Shown: piece by piece, positions 22,642 through 31,728 of the stretch | How the letters are laid out: the number at the start of each line of letters is the position of its first letter | Numbering within the stretch: position 1 is the first letter of the stretch | IMG/VR virus record: IMGVR_UViG_3300042923_001771 | Location: 111,446-175,445 of that record | Reading direction: 5' to 3' (one strand) | Source of the DNA: a virus | Length of the DNA: 64,000 nt | Made by a program: the position numbers and the translations under genes | The notes under the pieces: generated by a model | Seen by the model: the letters and a program-made list of their open reading frames with translations, nothing else | The model's database searches: none | What the model was told of the DNA's origin: nothing

Positions 22642-25600
22642 ATGGCAAATGAAGATTTTAAGTTTGACACAAGTTATAATCCAGACTCAGCTTTTACAAG
22701 GGTTAAGTTTGGTGTAAATAGACCAATTTTAGAAACAGAATTAAATGAATTACAAAAAATCAATGAAGAACGTTTGATGAATTTTATCAGACAAAATTCA
22801 CCTACTGGTTTTTGGGAAATCGTGAAGAGGGATTTTATTGGTGCCCCTATCGTATACAACCCTAATGGAAAAGAAAATTCAATAGCTATTTCTCCCGCTA
22901 GATTGCTTTTAAATGGTTATAACGTTGTTGTTGAGGGTAACGATACTGTTAATGGCTTCAGTGGATATACGATTATTGATTTTGGGGAAGCTCCGGATAG
23001 CGGGTCCTCATTTTACAATTTTGCGTATTTGGAGTTATGGTTTGAAGAGCTTAATTCTCAATCCACTATATATAAAAATGGTTATATTGATGGTGATGCA
23101 TTACCTAATAATCTAGTTGATGATAGGGTTGGTGGAGAAACATCAAGAAGAGTTGCATTGAGATACAAATTCAACGTAAAAAATGATGTTGACTTTGATA
23201 GATGGCCACAAGGTTTTGGCTTTGAAAACATTTCTGAATACTCACCTATTTATGCTAGTGGGCCTAATAATGTTTCGATCACTAATCATAAATATCTATT
23301 TATCAGTGCTCTAAGTCCAGAATTTAGAAACACAACTTTTTATGGTGACAGTGGTTTATATGTTGCTGGTAGACCAGATCACCCTAATACCAACGTTGAT
23401 TTTGGAATACTTGAAAACTATATTTTTGCTATTCCAGTTTTGAGTGTTAAGAGAAGAAACAAAAATACTTATTCTTCTTCTAATTCAAATGGTGCTGATA
23501 AATATATCAATGAAGGTTCTTTAAGTAATAGACCAGATGGTTTATTTTTTAATAGGATTGACCCAAGAGATGTTAATGACTTAAGAAAAACAGTAACTTT
23601 AGGTCAAGTAAATACAACTAAGATGTTGGATCAAAGCCTTAAGAATTTAATGAATGGTGCACTTAAAACCAGTAAAAAGGAAACTCTCTTAAGATCTCAA
23701 TTTGGTGTAGCACCAATTGAATCTTATGAAGATACAAGCTATAATAATAATGCTATTTTTCATGTTAAATTCAGAAATCAAAATTTAACTCCAACTATAG
23801 GTTTAGTGGGAACTGTCGATGGGACACCAGAGTATCATTTGGCAGCTTCAGGTTATGGACTATCATTGGATGGGAATATCGAAGTAAAATATCCAATCAA
23901 TACATTTTATCAAGAAGCTGGCACAATCGATTTCTTCTTAAAACCATATTGGGATGGAGCAGACCAAAACATATCTCAAACTATTTTATCTGTAAGTAAC
24001 GAGACTGGGTATCCATTGATGCTTTTAAAAAAAATTCAGGGCAAGTTGGTATTAAGACTTAATTATAGTCAAGACGAGACTTTATCAACATATACAATGG
24101 CTTATTTAGATCAAAATCCAATCTATAATAATGAGATTTATCACATTAGATTAACTTGGCAATCATCTATTAATGGTAGTGATTCTAAAATCTATATCAA
24201 CGGTAATCTTGCAGCTTCTGGTATATACATTCACTCTGCATTAGCTCCAAAATATATAACATTAGGTGCAAAGAACGAAAATATCAATTCATACTCTCCG
24301 GATTTCGTTGGTTGCGTAATTGATGAATTAGTTATGTATAGTAAAGTACTTGATAATGGATTCTTACAATTAAGTAGTGATATTGTAAATGGTGATGCTA
24401 GAATTCACTCTTCATTTAATGGTGTTTTAAGTAGTTTTAAAGATAATACAAATACTCAGACCACTATTACTCCAGTAACAACTGTTCCGGCAAGTACTAG
24501 TTTAACATTATCTGTACCATATGGATTAACTATTGATAGCAGTTCTCCATTAAATGTTTACAATCCACAAACTAACGTTTCTTATACTGGGACGTGGGAT
24601 AATTTTGTTAATAACACAGCAGTATTTACGCCTACAGACCCAGCGACATTCACTGGAGAAACAATTTGGGTAGTACATGGAGTTACATTGTCTGGTGGAT
24701 TTGGAATTAAAGATATTCCAACAAAAGTATTGAAGGCTACAATTAATAATGAAGAAATGTCTTTTGCTAGTACTATGGAAGATAAAAGACAAATTACGCT
24801 TGTTAATGCAGATAACACTATAGAAAAAGAGCACAAAGCATTTGACTATAATTCTGATCGTGATGCTCGATCAGCTTTCGCTAGATTGCTTGAATACAAG
24901 TTTATAAGTAATGGTACCAATATTTATGTGTTGCCAGCAACATTATATGGACGTGCAGTTATTGGTATCAAGAAGGTTGATAAACCATTATCATCTGTAT
25001 TAAAAAATGCTAATGGTTCATATGAAATTATTTTGATCGAAGAGCTACCATATAACGAAACTTTCATTGTAACAGTTGCACTTGGTGGATATGCTTTTGA
25101 ATATGAAACTTATACAAAATCCCCAATTGTAAACACAATGAGAGCTGCAACTATTAAAATACCAACTACTGGTAATACTAAGATTTATGCGATTTCAGCT
25201 ACGGGAGCAATACCAGGGAGCAACATTGTTGATCCTGCTGGTGGTGTAATAGTATCCTTCTTAGGTTTGGATGGATATGATGAAGATTACAATTCAGTTG
25301 ATTTTGGTACTAATGTTTTTGTAACTGGTAGTCAATTCAATTATTTTGCAAATGCTACAGTTACTGGTATTGGTACTCCAATCATCAATATAAATTTTGT
25401 TACAACACCACAGGCTGGTCACTTTATTGAAATTCCAGTGTTAGTAAGTTATCAACCAAGAGCTACCGATATAATTTCAGTTTGGTATGATTATGTCCCT
25501 TATCAAGGAGTTTTGAATAAGAACATTCAAAAAGATTTGAGACGTTTAACAGATTGGAAAATATTTTGTACAACTTTAGGTTCTGGTAAAATGCTGGTAA

Positions 25601-26106
25601 ATAAAATTAAAGATAAGAGTATTAACAATGCTTCAAATAGATTACCTGGCGGACAAAATTATTCATATTTGTTAGACGGTTCTGATATTGAGTTTGAAGG
25701 GGAACAAATGACAATTCCTGCATCTTATGGCGCTAGTTACAGTGTTAATAGAAAATTAGTATTTAGAAATGAATTTACTGAATTAGTATTTAACAATGAG
25801 TATGATGATGATGTGAATTCATTAAATACTGAATTTAGTATTTCTAAACTCTATGGCCAGAATCATCAAGATGCTTTTATTTCATCTTTAATTAGCGAAG
25901 TCAATTTTTGTATTCAAGATACAAAAGTAGCAATCAATAAATATCTTGGAGCTGCTTGTTTAGTGGCAGATGAAGAGGGGAATATTTTCTTACTTGTAAT
26001 TGGTGAAATTAAAACATCAAAAACCAAATCTTCAATTATTAAGCCAACTCACGGTGATCTATTCAAAATTGAAAACAACCCAATTGTTGTTGTTAGAAAA
26101 TATTAA
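22642..26106 (+). CDS. Large tail-fibre/baseplate-like structural protein with LamG domain, 1154 aa
   Basis: The N-terminal ~60 residues (NPDSAFTRVKFGVNRPILET, then ELNELQKINEERL) match the start of phage tail or baseplate-associated proteins that carry a VKFG...VLETELNE segment. Residues ~395-565 form a LamG/concanavalin-like domain (AGTIDFFLKPYW, YHIRLTWQSS, IYINGNLAASG, VGCVIDELVMYSKVL). The remainder is beta-rich and Thr/Asn-rich. A GGGAGGG site precedes the ATG. Host-surface recognition is likely by analogy; receptor unknown. Confidence 0.8.
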   Translation: MANEDFKFDTSYNPDSAFTRVKFGVNRPILETELNELQKINEERLMNFIRQNSPTGFWEIVKRDFIGAPIVYNPNGKENSIAISPARLLLNGYNVVVEGNDTVNGFSGYTIIDFGEAPDSGSSFYNFAYLELWFEELNSQSTIYKNGYIDGDALPNNLVDDRVGGETSRRVALRYKFNVKNDVDFDRWPQGFGFENISEYSPIYASGPNNVSITNHKYLFISALSPEFRNTTFYGDSGLYVAGRPDHPNTNVDFGILENYIFAIPVLSVKRRNKNTYSSSNSNGADKYINEGSLSNRPDGLFFNRIDPRDVNDLRKTVTLGQVNTTKMLDQSLKNLMNGALKTSKKETLLRSQFGVAPIESYEDTSYNNNAIFHVKFRNQNLTPTIGLVGTVDGTPEYHLAASGYGLSLDGNIEVKYPINTFYQEAGTIDFFLKPYWDGADQNISQTILSVSNETGYPLMLLKKIQGKLVLRLNYSQDETLSTYTMAYLDQNPIYNNEIYHIRLTWQSSINGSDSKIYINGNLAASGIYIHSALAPKYITLGAKNENINSYSPDFVGCVIDELVMYSKVLDNGFLQLSSDIVNGDARIHSSFNGVLSSFKDNTNTQTTITPVTTVPASTSLTLSVPYGLTIDSSSPLNVYNPQTNVSYTGTWDNFVNNTAVFTPTDPATFTGETIWVVHGVTLSGGFGIKDIPTKVLKATINNEEMSFASTMEDKRQITLVNADNTIEKEHKAFDYNSDRDARSAFARLLEYKFISNGTNIYVLPATLYGRAVIGIKKVDKPLSSVLKNANGSYEIILIEELPYNETFIVTVALGGYAFEYETYTKSPIVNTMRAATIKIPTTGNTKIYAISATGAIPGSNIVDPAGGVIVSFLGLDGYDEDYNSVDFGTNVFVTGSQFNYFANATVTGIGTPIININFVTTPQAGHFIEIPVLVSYQPRATDIISVWYDYVPYQGVLNKNIQKDLRRLTDWKIFCTTLGSGKMLVNKIKDKSINNASNRLPGGQNYSYLLDGSDIEFEGEQMTIPASYGASYSVNRKLVFRNEFTELVFNNEYDDDVNSLNTEFSISKLYGQNHQDAFISSLISEVNFCIQDTKVAINKYLGAACLVADEEGNIFLLVIGEIKTSKTKSSIIKPTHGDLFKIENNPIVVVRKY

Positions 26107-26121
26107 GCTGGGAGTATTTCG

Positions 26122-26316
26122 ATGAAAAGACTTATTAAAAAGGCTAAACAAAATTTTGCCGTTGGAGATAAGGTAATTTATAAAACTCATCCTTACGACA
26201 ATACTACAATATATACAGTTGAAGAGGTTTTGACGGGTGGAACTTATTTTATAGCAAATGAAGAAACAGCTTATACGGATATTAACGGTAGAAACTTGGA
26301 AAAGTTAAATTCATAA
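26122..26316 (+). CDS. Small SH3/KOW-like protein with KRLIKKA tag, 64 aa
   Basis: Begins MKRLIKKAKQNFAVGDKVIY, exactly sharing MKRLIKKA with the 44197 protein. The remainder (GDKVIYKTHPY, YTVEEVLTGGTYFIA) looks like a small SH3-like barrel. It lies 15 bp after the fibre gene. Possibly a packaged virion protein; function unknown. Confidence 0.65.
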   Translation: MKRLIKKAKQNFAVGDKVIYKTHPYDNTTIYTVEEVLTGGTYFIANEETAYTDINGRNLEKLNS

Positions 26317-26354
26317 AAAAAAGCTATCTAGTTTTTACTAGATAGCTTTTTTTT
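26314..26354. terminator. Bidirectional intrinsic terminator
   Basis: AAAGCTATCTAG pairs with CTAGATAGCTTT around TTTTTA, with A8 on the left and T8 on the right. Confidence 0.92.
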
Positions 26355-27387
26355 ATTTTTTTGTAATTTGTTCTAGTTCTCTAATTGTTCTTTCCAATGC
26401 TTCTTTGTAAGGTGATTGTTGACTTGGCAAGGAAAATCTATAGTAGAATAAAATAGCAACTATGATAATGAACAACGTAATAAAGACGGAGGTAATAAAT
26501 GCGTTGTAAAGTGCCGCTGTAACAATTCGAGTTATTTCATCAAATTTAGTAGTAACGGCAATCTGACTTACATCATTATTAATGTTAGTAACATTCATTT
26601 TAGTAACGTATTGATTACCAACCTTTGTACTACTTTCATCAAAGTAGTTTTTTGAATTAGTTCCTGGTGGACTATTTTCAAAGCGGATATCAATAATGTT
26701 TTCATTGTCTTCATTAATTGTTTTTAAACTACCAATTAAATCAATAACGCTTGGATCTTTGATATCACTAACTGATAAACTGATTTCTAGTACAATGAAT
26801 CCAACTTTATCAATATATCCAACTCCTTTATAAGCTAACTTATTAAAGTCATAGGGATATTTTGGAGATTGAGAGAATTTATCAACATAAATTTCTTTGT
26901 TCTTTAAAACATCATTGAAAATTTTATTCCAGTCTGTGTCAGTTCTATCTTTATAAATACTAGCTGAGTTTAAACCAATATCTGCAGAATCTGTTGAGTA
27001 CTTAACCATTCCATTATCATCAAGTACATAAATATTAGTTATGTTATACTCCTTTTTGAGGTTTTGAAGAGCGGTATTATCAACAGTTCCAATTGATTTA
27101 ATTTCAGTTTCCATAGATAGCAATATGCTCTTCATTGTGTCAGCAACAAATGGCTCTACAGCAAGAACAAACTTGTTAACGCCTTCATACCTGTCTTTAG
27201 CATTCATAGTAATAAGTTTAGAGAGTTTATATGAGTCGGCTTCGGTTGCTGATTTTAATTGGAAGAAGTTTATCCAAATAGTACTTAAACTAAACAAGCA
27301 AATTAATGCAAAAGATAACAAGAAAAACCTAAGTGTTTTTGCTTTAGGACTCCTAGGATTCTTAACTTTTTTATTTTTAAGTTTCAT
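26353..27387 (-). CDS. Membrane protein with extracytoplasmic Cache-like sensor domain, 344 aa
   Basis: Two transmembrane helices, at ~25-45 and ~290-312 (AFITSVFITLFIIIVAILF), bracket a ~240-residue outer domain. Its sequence (NITNIYVLDDNGMVKYSTDS, then GFIVLEISLSVSDIKDPSV) resembles the dCache/sCache sensors of chemoreceptors and histidine kinases. The C-terminus is only about 35 residues with no kinase, HAMP or signalling domain, so it has no obvious output. Reads toward the terminator at 26314. Its upstream neighbour on the same strand is an XhlA-like protein. Possibly a decoy or interfering partner for host receptors. Confidence 0.75.
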   Translation of the reverse strand: MKLKNKKVKNPRSPKAKTLRFFLLSFALICLFSLSTIWINFFQLKSATEADSYKLSKLITMNAKDRYEGVNKFVLAVEPFVADTMKSILLSMETEIKSIGTVDNTALQNLKKEYNITNIYVLDDNGMVKYSTDSADIGLNSASIYKDRTDTDWNKIFNDVLKNKEIYVDKFSQSPKYPYDFNKLAYKGVGYIDKVGFIVLEISLSVSDIKDPSVIDLIGSLKTINEDNENIIDIRFENSPPGTNSKNYFDESSTKVGNQYVTKMNVTNINNDVSQIAVTTKFDEITRIVTAALYNAFITSVFITLFIIIVAILFYYRFSLPSQQSPYKEALERTIRELEQITKK

Positions 27388-27399
27388 AAAAACACCCCC

Positions 27400-27729
27400 T
27401 TATTTAATGATATGCTCTAAGACGTAAGTTAAAAGCGAAATTGCAAGAGTTGTTGCTGTACCTAATAACCACATTTGAATTTTGTTGAATCTTTCATCAA
27501 TCTTTTCATCCAAAGAGGCATCGGTACTGTTAATTGTTTCTAATAACTGTCTCTCGTTGTCAATGATTTTGTCGATTTTGTCTTCAAGTTTTTGAACCTT
27601 AGCAATTAATTGCTCTTCATTTTTGTTAATTCTTTCATCTTGCTGTTCTTGCCATCTTTCAATTGAACTAACTTTAGCCTCTAAAGCAGCCACTTTTGCC
27701 ATTAATTCATATCTTTCATTTTCTCCCAT
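27400..27729 (-). CDS. XhlA-like membrane protein, 109 aa
   Basis: An N-terminal coiled coil (ELMAKVAALEAKVSSIERWQ onward to about residue 80) is followed by a single C-terminal membrane helix (MWLLGTATTLAISLLTYVLE). This is the layout of XhlA-type haemolysin/holin-associated proteins of Bacillota phages. No endolysin gene is next to it. It lies 12 bp upstream of the Cache membrane protein on the same strand, preceded by GGGGAGGGGG. A role at lysis or in the membrane with the neighbour is possible. Confidence 0.75.
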   Translation of the reverse strand: MGENERYELMAKVAALEAKVSSIERWQEQQDERINKNEEQLIAKVQKLEDKIDKIIDNERQLLETINSTDASLDEKIDERFNKIQMWLLGTATTLAISLLTYVLEHIIK

Positions 27730-27949
27730 TCCAACCCCCTCCCCACATTAATTTAATAAAGAAATGAGATTATAAAGCGTTTTTAAAAAAAATTATTTAC
27801 CAAAAATAAATAAATCCTTCCTACTATACGAATAAATGATAAATCTTTAATTATATCTCCAATAGAGAATCAACAACGCTGGAAAATAACTTGTTAAAAT
27901 TATGAACGCAATTGATAATAATATCTCCATTAGGAGGTGCATTTAAATA

Positions 27950-28207
27950 ATGGCATGGGAAGATAATTACAGTAAATTAGTAGAAATTATGCATCCAATC
28001 AACGACAACAAAGAATGGAGATTGGTACTTGAGGAACATAAAACAAAGGGTACTCTTCATGTAAACATTAGAGCTTTTCAAACTGAGGGAGCTTACACTG
28101 GTCCTACAAAAAATGGTATGAATTTTGCAGTTAATTCCATTGAAGAACTTGAACAATTTCAGGTTGCGTTAAATCAATTTTTTGCAAAAGCTAAAGAAAT
28201 GCTTTAA
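27950..28207 (+). CDS. PC4/YdbC-like ssDNA-binding-domain protein, 85 aa
   Basis: The core LVLEEHKTKGTLHVNIRAF, YTGPTKNGMNFAV and a closing helix VALNQFFAKAKEML match the four-strand-plus-helix pattern of PC4 (p15) family proteins, which bind single-stranded or melted DNA. An AGGAGGTG site precedes the ATG. It has its own terminator. The assignment rests on pattern only. Confidence 0.55.
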   Translation: MAWEDNYSKLVEIMHPINDNKEWRLVLEEHKTKGTLHVNIRAFQTEGAYTGPTKNGMNFAVNSIEELEQFQVALNQFFAKAKEML

Positions 28208-28231
28208 GGTCGAATTTTTCGACCTTTTTAT
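28207..28231 (+). terminator. Rho-independent terminator
   Basis: AGGTCGA pairs with TCGACCT around ATTTT, followed by T5. Confidence 0.8.
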
Positions 28232-28259
28232 TTATAAAAAATTGAAAACATAATATAAT
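28231..28259 (+). promoter_or_regulatory. Probable sigmaA-type promoter
   Basis: TTTATA (28231-28236), 17 bp, TATAAT (28254-28259). It starts inside the tail of the preceding terminator. Confidence 0.55.
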
Positions 28260-28309
28260 AAAGATACAACATACTTTGAAAAATATATCTTGTGCATCGG
28301 AGGTGTAAA

Positions 28310-28696
28310 TTGAAACTAGATTTTAATTGGACTACAATAAATAGAGAAGAAATTAAACTTCCGCATGAAGAGCTTGAAGAAATGCTTGATTCTTTAATTG
28401 TTTCAAATTTATTGATTGGTTTTGAGGTTAATTTTTCTATGTTGGAAGCTTCAAACGATATAAGATTTTCAATTGATTTTGTAATTAATGACACAAGAAT
28501 AAATGTTATGATAATTGAACGAGAAAATCAATTTAATTACATTAGTTTTAGTTTATTTTCTCGTATGGATTCTCTATCATATCAAAAAGTTTATGATAAA
28601 TGTGGCATTCATAGTCGTGCTCGAACAAATGAAGAGATTATAGAATTATTGCTTAATGTTGATAAGATACTAAATATCGTGCATAAGTGCAAGTAA
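28310..28696 (+). CDS. Hypothetical protein, 128 aa
   Basis: The TTG at 28310 follows CGGAGGTG; the in-frame GTG at 28292 is upstream of that site. A helix followed by repeated beta stretches (LLIGFEVNFSML, IRFSIDFVIND, RINVMIIE). Not recognised. It lies ahead of the nucleotidyltransferase gene. Confidence 0.65.
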   Translation: MKLDFNWTTINREEIKLPHEELEEMLDSLIVSNLLIGFEVNFSMLEASNDIRFSIDFVINDTRINVMIIERENQFNYISFSLFSRMDSLSYQKVYDKCGIHSRARTNEEIIELLLNVDKILNIVHKCK

Positions 28697-28740
28697 ACAA
28701 ATCGTTTAACAAATGTTATACATAGAAAGGAGGAGTCACA

Positions 28741-30312
28741 ATGTCAAAATTGGAAGACTTCGGACAATTAATCAGAACGACGGTTGCTGGATCAAATAGT
28801 TATGGCACAGCACGTAAACCATTACTTGATGCAAATGGAAATGAAATCCCAGGGAGCGGTTCTGATTATGATGAGAGAGGAATTTTTATTCCTCATCGTA
28901 AGTTTTTGGTTGGTTTACACAATGTGGAAGTTTTTCAAGACAAAAGTAATGATGATATTGAGTATTTCTCATTACAAAAATTTGTATCATTAGCTCTTGA
29001 GGGAAATCCAAATGTCGTTGAACAATTGTTTGTAGACAGAAAACATGTTTTATTTGAACATGAGCTTGGTAAAGAGCTTTATGATTTACGTTATGAGTTT
29101 CTTACCAAAAATGCTTATGGCAGATTCGGTAGTTACGCGTTTGCTCAGATGAAACGTTTAAACTCCAAAAATAATGGTTCGCATCATGGTTCTCATAAAG
29201 ACATCATTGATGAGTATGGTTATGATACAAAACATGCTATGCATCTTGTTCGTCTTTTTCAAATGGGTATTCAAATTCTCACCCATAGAGAATTGTATAC
29301 GTTTAGACCGAACTGGGAAGAATTACTTGCAATCCGTTATGGTAAATATACTTTGGCACAAATTCTTGCATATGCTGAAGAACTCAATAGACAACTTGAA
29401 GAAGCTATGATGAAGTCGACTATTCCAGATTATCCTGACTTTGATAAGCTAAATAAATGGATAATCAGTGCAACTGATAGAGCTCACGGTTTGATTACTG
29501 ATAAGGGAATATTTAAAGGAGCTCAATTTAATGTTCTTCCTTTAGAATATGAAATGGTTGATAAATGCGCCCTTGTTTCTGTTTCAAACAGACTTGTTCG
29601 TAGTAAAAACAAGTCAGAAGCTATGGGAGTTGTTATTCCATATAAGGATTGGTTTACTGGGTTAAGAAATTTTTCTGAGTTTAAATTTGAAAACACTAGT
29701 ATTGATAGTGTTTATAAGTTTGTAAACAAAGCTAGAGCTTGTGATCCAAAAACAATTGATTTATTGTTTGCTTCAGATAAGCATGTTTTGTACCAACATG
29801 AAATGGCTAATGAATTTAAAGAAAAAATGAAAACTCTCTTTACAACAAAAGCTGCTTATCATAAAGCTAAAAACTATGCAGCTGGTAATCTGAAAAACAT
29901 GTTGTATTGGGAACAATTAAAGGCCAAGTGGGAAAAGGGACGTCAAGCTTCTGGAAAGAAAATGACTGATTACCCACCAGTTCCGGAAAAGACCGAACCA
30001 GACCAAGCATCAATGATGACTAAGTATGGTTACAACACTATATTAGCATATGACATTGTTCATGTATTAAAGGTTATGACTGAGTTAATGAAAACGGGAG
30101 TTATTGTTGATAGTAGAGCGTATGAACCAGAATTATATGCAATCAAACACGCTAAATACAAAACATTTGAAGAGTATCATGAATATGTGAAGGAATTACT
30201 TCAAGAATTAGAGGAAGCAAATAAAAACTCTGTTCTTAGTAATCATAATTTTGAAGAGGTAGAGCAATGGTTAATTGAATATATTAATAGATTTCATGCT
30301 CAATTAAATTAG
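28741..30312 (+). CDS. COG3541/RlaP-like nucleotidyltransferase, internally duplicated, 523 aa
   Basis: The N-terminal half carries the polymerase-beta-type motif GSNSYGT (17-23) and SDYDERG (41-47), followed by the family pattern GIFIPHRKFLVGLHNV, KYLS/SLQKF and NVVEQLF. The second half (from ~residue 275) repeats the same order: GVVIPYKDWFTGLRNF, SVYKFVNKA and KTIDLLFASDKHVLYQHE, then YGYNTILAYDIVHVLKV aligning with YGYDTKHAMHLVRLFQM. The second copy lacks the GSxxYGT and DxD residues and is probably non-catalytic. Family members are linked to RNA repair or nucleotide transfer. An AAAGGAGGAG site precedes the ATG. Confidence 0.85.
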   Translation: MSKLEDFGQLIRTTVAGSNSYGTARKPLLDANGNEIPGSGSDYDERGIFIPHRKFLVGLHNVEVFQDKSNDDIEYFSLQKFVSLALEGNPNVVEQLFVDRKHVLFEHELGKELYDLRYEFLTKNAYGRFGSYAFAQMKRLNSKNNGSHHGSHKDIIDEYGYDTKHAMHLVRLFQMGIQILTHRELYTFRPNWEELLAIRYGKYTLAQILAYAEELNRQLEEAMMKSTIPDYPDFDKLNKWIISATDRAHGLITDKGIFKGAQFNVLPLEYEMVDKCALVSVSNRLVRSKNKSEAMGVVIPYKDWFTGLRNFSEFKFENTSIDSVYKFVNKARACDPKTIDLLFASDKHVLYQHEMANEFKEKMKTLFTTKAAYHKAKNYAAGNLKNMLYWEQLKAKWEKGRQASGKKMTDYPPVPEKTEPDQASMMTKYGYNTILAYDIVHVLKVMTELMKTGVIVDSRAYEPELYAIKHAKYKTFEEYHEYVKELLQELEEANKNSVLSNHNFEEVEQWLIEYINRFHAQLN

Positions 30313-30323
30313 GAGGAAATATA

Positions 30324-30536
30324 ATGAAAACAATATTTACAGGTTTATCAATGTTAGCTTTAGTTATTCTTGATTTTTATTTCTTTGTCAATGCTTTGGA
30401 TCTTGGCTTTAATCAACATATTTATGACAAGGCAACTTTTTACAGTGTAATTGTTGTTTATTTAACTATTGTTTTAAATAATCTATCAAAAGCAATAGAT
30501 AAGGACAATAAGAAAAAAGGGAAAGAAGGGGAGTAA
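30324..30536 (+). CDS. Small membrane protein, 70 aa, two helices
   Basis: Hydrophobic stretches around residues 5-26 and 40-56, basic Lys-rich C-terminus (DKDNKKKGKEGE). It follows the nucleotidyltransferase after 11 bp with an AGGAGG site. Its TAA lies in the loop of the following terminator. Confidence 0.6.
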   Translation: MKTIFTGLSMLALVILDFYFFVNALDLGFNQHIYDKATFYSVIVVYLTIVLNNLSKAIDKDNKKKGKEGE

Positions 30537-30554
30537 AATCTCCTTCTTTTTTTG
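30524..30554 (+). terminator. Rho-independent terminator with stop codon in the loop
   Basis: GAAGGGGAG and CTCCTTC (two bulged G) close on TAAAAT; the TAA at 30534-30536 is the upstream stop. T7 follows. Confidence 0.8.
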
Positions 30555-30556
30555 TG

Positions 30557-30585
30557 TTAAAAACATATCTAAATCCTTATATAAT
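30557..30585 (+). promoter_or_regulatory. Probable promoter before yyaC-like gene
   Basis: TATAAT at 30580-30585 with TTAAAA 17 bp upstream; the -35 is weak. Confidence 0.45.
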
Positions 30586-30616
30586 AATCATATAACAATT
30601 ACGGGAGGAATAACCG

Positions 30617-31162
30617 ATGTTTAAAAAACAAGAATTCAGTAAATTGACTGATGTTGCTGGCGTTTCAAATGCAATTAAGAAAATAGTACCAAAAGGATAT
30701 ACGAATGATGATGTCGTCTTTGTTTGTGTTGGATCAGATAGAAGCACTGGAGATTCTCTTGGCCCTTATGTTGGAACGCAATTGCAAAAGATGGGTTACA
30801 CTAACGTCTATGGTACATTGATTGATCCAGTTCATGCTATGACTTTGGAAGAAACTTTGGAAAAACTTCCAACAAATAAATATGTAATTGCTATTGATGC
30901 TTGTTTAGGACAAGTTTCAAGTGTTGGCACAATCTTTATGAGAGAAGAACCATTAAAGCCTGGTGCTGGAGTAGATAAAGAATTACCTCCGGTTGGAGAT
31001 TGTGCTATTTGTGGAGTTGTAAATGTTTCTGGATTTATGGAATACTTTGTACTTCAAAATACTCGATTGAGCTTGGTCATTGGAATGGCTGAAACAATTG
31101 TTGATGCCATTAGTGAAGCATTACCAACAATTCAGCGCCGACAATTTTATTTTAAGCATTAA
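30617..31162 (+). CDS. YyaC-family (DUF1256) protein
   Basis: Full-length match to the Bacillota YyaC/DUF1256 family of HybD/GPR-like putative proteases: VFVCVGSDRSTGDSLGPYVG, NVYGTLIDPVHAMTLEE, YVIAIDACLG and GDCAICGVVNVSGFMEYFVLQ are its conserved blocks. In hosts it is a sporulation-associated protein. The ATG follows CGGGAGG. A phage copy implies a spore-forming host and a possible role in sporulation or germination control; that role is inferred. Confidence 0.88.
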   Translation: MFKKQEFSKLTDVAGVSNAIKKIVPKGYTNDDVVFVCVGSDRSTGDSLGPYVGTQLQKMGYTNVYGTLIDPVHAMTLEETLEKLPTNKYVIAIDACLGQVSSVGTIFMREEPLKPGAGVDKELPPVGDCAICGVVNVSGFMEYFVLQNTRLSLVIGMAETIVDAISEALPTIQRRQFYFKH

Positions 31163-31181
31163 AATAGAGGTCAAAGTTTTA

Positions 31182-31208
31182 AAAAGAGGAGGAATACATT
31201 CTCCTTTC
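31182..31208 (+). terminator. Possible weak terminator
   Basis: AAGAGGAG pairs with CTCCTTT around GAATACATT at about 31182-31207; only a short T-tail follows. Confidence 0.35.
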
Positions 31209-31267
31209 TAAAAATCAAACTGAAATCAATCAGTGAAATAAAATAATAATAATTTAGAGGTGGAAAA

Positions 31268-31573
31268 ATGAAAACCTATGTATTCAGCGTTAATGAAGCA
31301 GAGAATTGGAACAACAAGAAAATAACTTCTTTAATGATATGCGATAAACTTTACTGGTTACAAGAGGGACATTGTTATGATAGTCACATTAGCGGAGAAG
31401 ATGAAGCTCTTGATATCGTTCTTGATGAGCTTGGTTTAGAAGAAGTATCGGAGTCAATATTTGAAACTGATTTAACGCCGGAGGTTGTAAAAGAAAAACT
31501 CTTGAAATATCCAAATTTTGAGTTTGACGAAAAATTTCAAGAACTTATTGATGGTTATAATGATTTAAATTAA
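31268..31573 (+). CDS. Hypothetical acidic protein, 101 aa
   Basis: Not recognised. Acidic, no membrane helix (DIVLDELGLEEVSESIFETD). GAGGTGG precedes the ATG. Followed by a perfect terminator. Confidence 0.65.
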   Translation: MKTYVFSVNEAENWNNKKITSLMICDKLYWLQEGHCYDSHISGEDEALDIVLDELGLEEVSESIFETDLTPEVVKEKLLKYPNFEFDEKFQELIDGYNDLN

Positions 31574-31587
31574 ATAACTAATATAAT

Positions 31588-31618
31588 GTAAGGGTACATT
31601 AGTACCCTTACATTTTTC
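31588..31618 (+). terminator. Rho-independent terminator, perfect 10 bp stem
   Basis: GTAAGGGTAC and GTACCCTTAC around ATTA, followed by a T-rich tail. Confidence 0.85.
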
Positions 31619-31728
31619 AATCTTATGGGACTTAAATGTTAAATTTGATTATTATTTTACATAATATATTCAAGAATAATAATTATTTAATATTAATTAA
31701 ATCAAATAATCAGGAGTGAAAACCTAAA

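Noticed and set aside
24550-24836. Two minus-strand open frames of 84-94 codons inside the tail-fibre gene
   Set aside because: Antisense shadows of the fibre coding frame with Cys/Ser-rich low-quality sequence and no ribosome site.
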